Positions 63,997 to 64,000 of a DNA stretch of 64,000 bases are shown piece after piece. The stretch is from Ampullaceana balthica (Eukaryota; Mollusca; Gastropoda; Lymnaeidae). The notes beneath the pieces were generated by a model, which was not told where the DNA came from, made no database searches, and worked only from the letters and a program-made list of their open reading frames with translations. Made by a program: the position numbers and the translations under genes. Location of the stretch: NCBI GenBank assembly GCA_944989445.1, contig CALYLW010000316.1, positions 310,001-374,000 on the forward strand. Direction: 5' to 3'. How positions within the stretch are numbered: position 1 is the first letter of the stretch; every line of letters begins with the position of its first letter.

Positions 63997-64000
63997 CTCT
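63957..64000. repeat. (CT)n microsatellite at the window edge
   Basis: CT run with one CG interruption that reaches the end of the sequence, so its full length is unknown. Confidence 0.9.

Larger units (their letters stand above)
61487..64000 (+). other. Downstream intronic sequence
   Basis: Starts with the donor GTGAGT. It contains a short gacatcatcat repeat, a MITE (62095-62458), a GT/GGGT compound run near 63553-63590 and a CT run at the end. I see no transmembrane-type exon. The rest is AT-rich spacer. Confidence 0.75.

Overview
This window is eukaryotic nuclear DNA. It is AT-rich, has almost no long reading frames, and is filled with microsatellites, minisatellites and several layers of nested transposons. 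The only protein gene I can support is on the + strand. It shows as three short exons (5629-5712, 29015-29100, 61419-61486) with GT/AG splice sites whose phases join perfectly. Together they encode about 79 residues of the membrane-proximal luminal domain of an IA-2/phogrin protein (PTPRN/PTPRN2 family, ida-1 in nematodes), the pseudophosphatase of dense-core secretory granules. The introns between them are 23.3 kb and 32.3 kb, so over 99% of the window is intron. The organism is probably an invertebrate. The divergence from the vertebrate sequence, the RTE-type LINE remnant, the tRNA-derived SINEs, the Helitron- and hAT-type small elements and the rich simple repeats would suit a lophotrochozoan such as a gastropod mollusc, but nothing here proves the species.

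Layout: 1-5628 is upstream intron, with a TA-flanked MITE, a SINE tail fragment and an (AT)n run. 5713-29014 is the first complete intron. It holds a 13-bp-stem hairpin, a polypyrimidine tract, a Harbinger-like MITE, a cluster of Helitron-like copies around a tRNA-Val-like pseudogene (13.5-14.3 kb), several minisatellites (14.4-16.3 and 19.1-21.6 kb), a SINE with a perfect 13-bp target duplication (23.1 kb), hAT-type MITEs with 8-bp target duplications, a fold-back repeat nested in a hAT-like element (25.9-27.4 kb), and an RTE LINE remnant on the - strand beside a 163-bp hAT MITE (27.6-28.3 kb).

29101-61418 is the second complete intron. It holds another hAT MITE, a second fold-back copy split by a SINE, a four-unit 472-bp tandem array (35.5-37.5 kb), more Helitron-like and hAT-like elements, a 15-unit 53/56-bp satellite (58.3-59.1 kb) and long GT/CA/GA runs. 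61487-64000 is downstream intron, with a second copy of the 5' MITE in opposite orientation. The transmembrane and phosphatase-like exons of the gene must lie beyond the window.

I found no operon, CRISPR, phage or bacterial gene system. The interesting content is the intron architecture: repeat families with intact termini and target duplications, clear nesting order, and tandem arrays that may derive from mobile elements.
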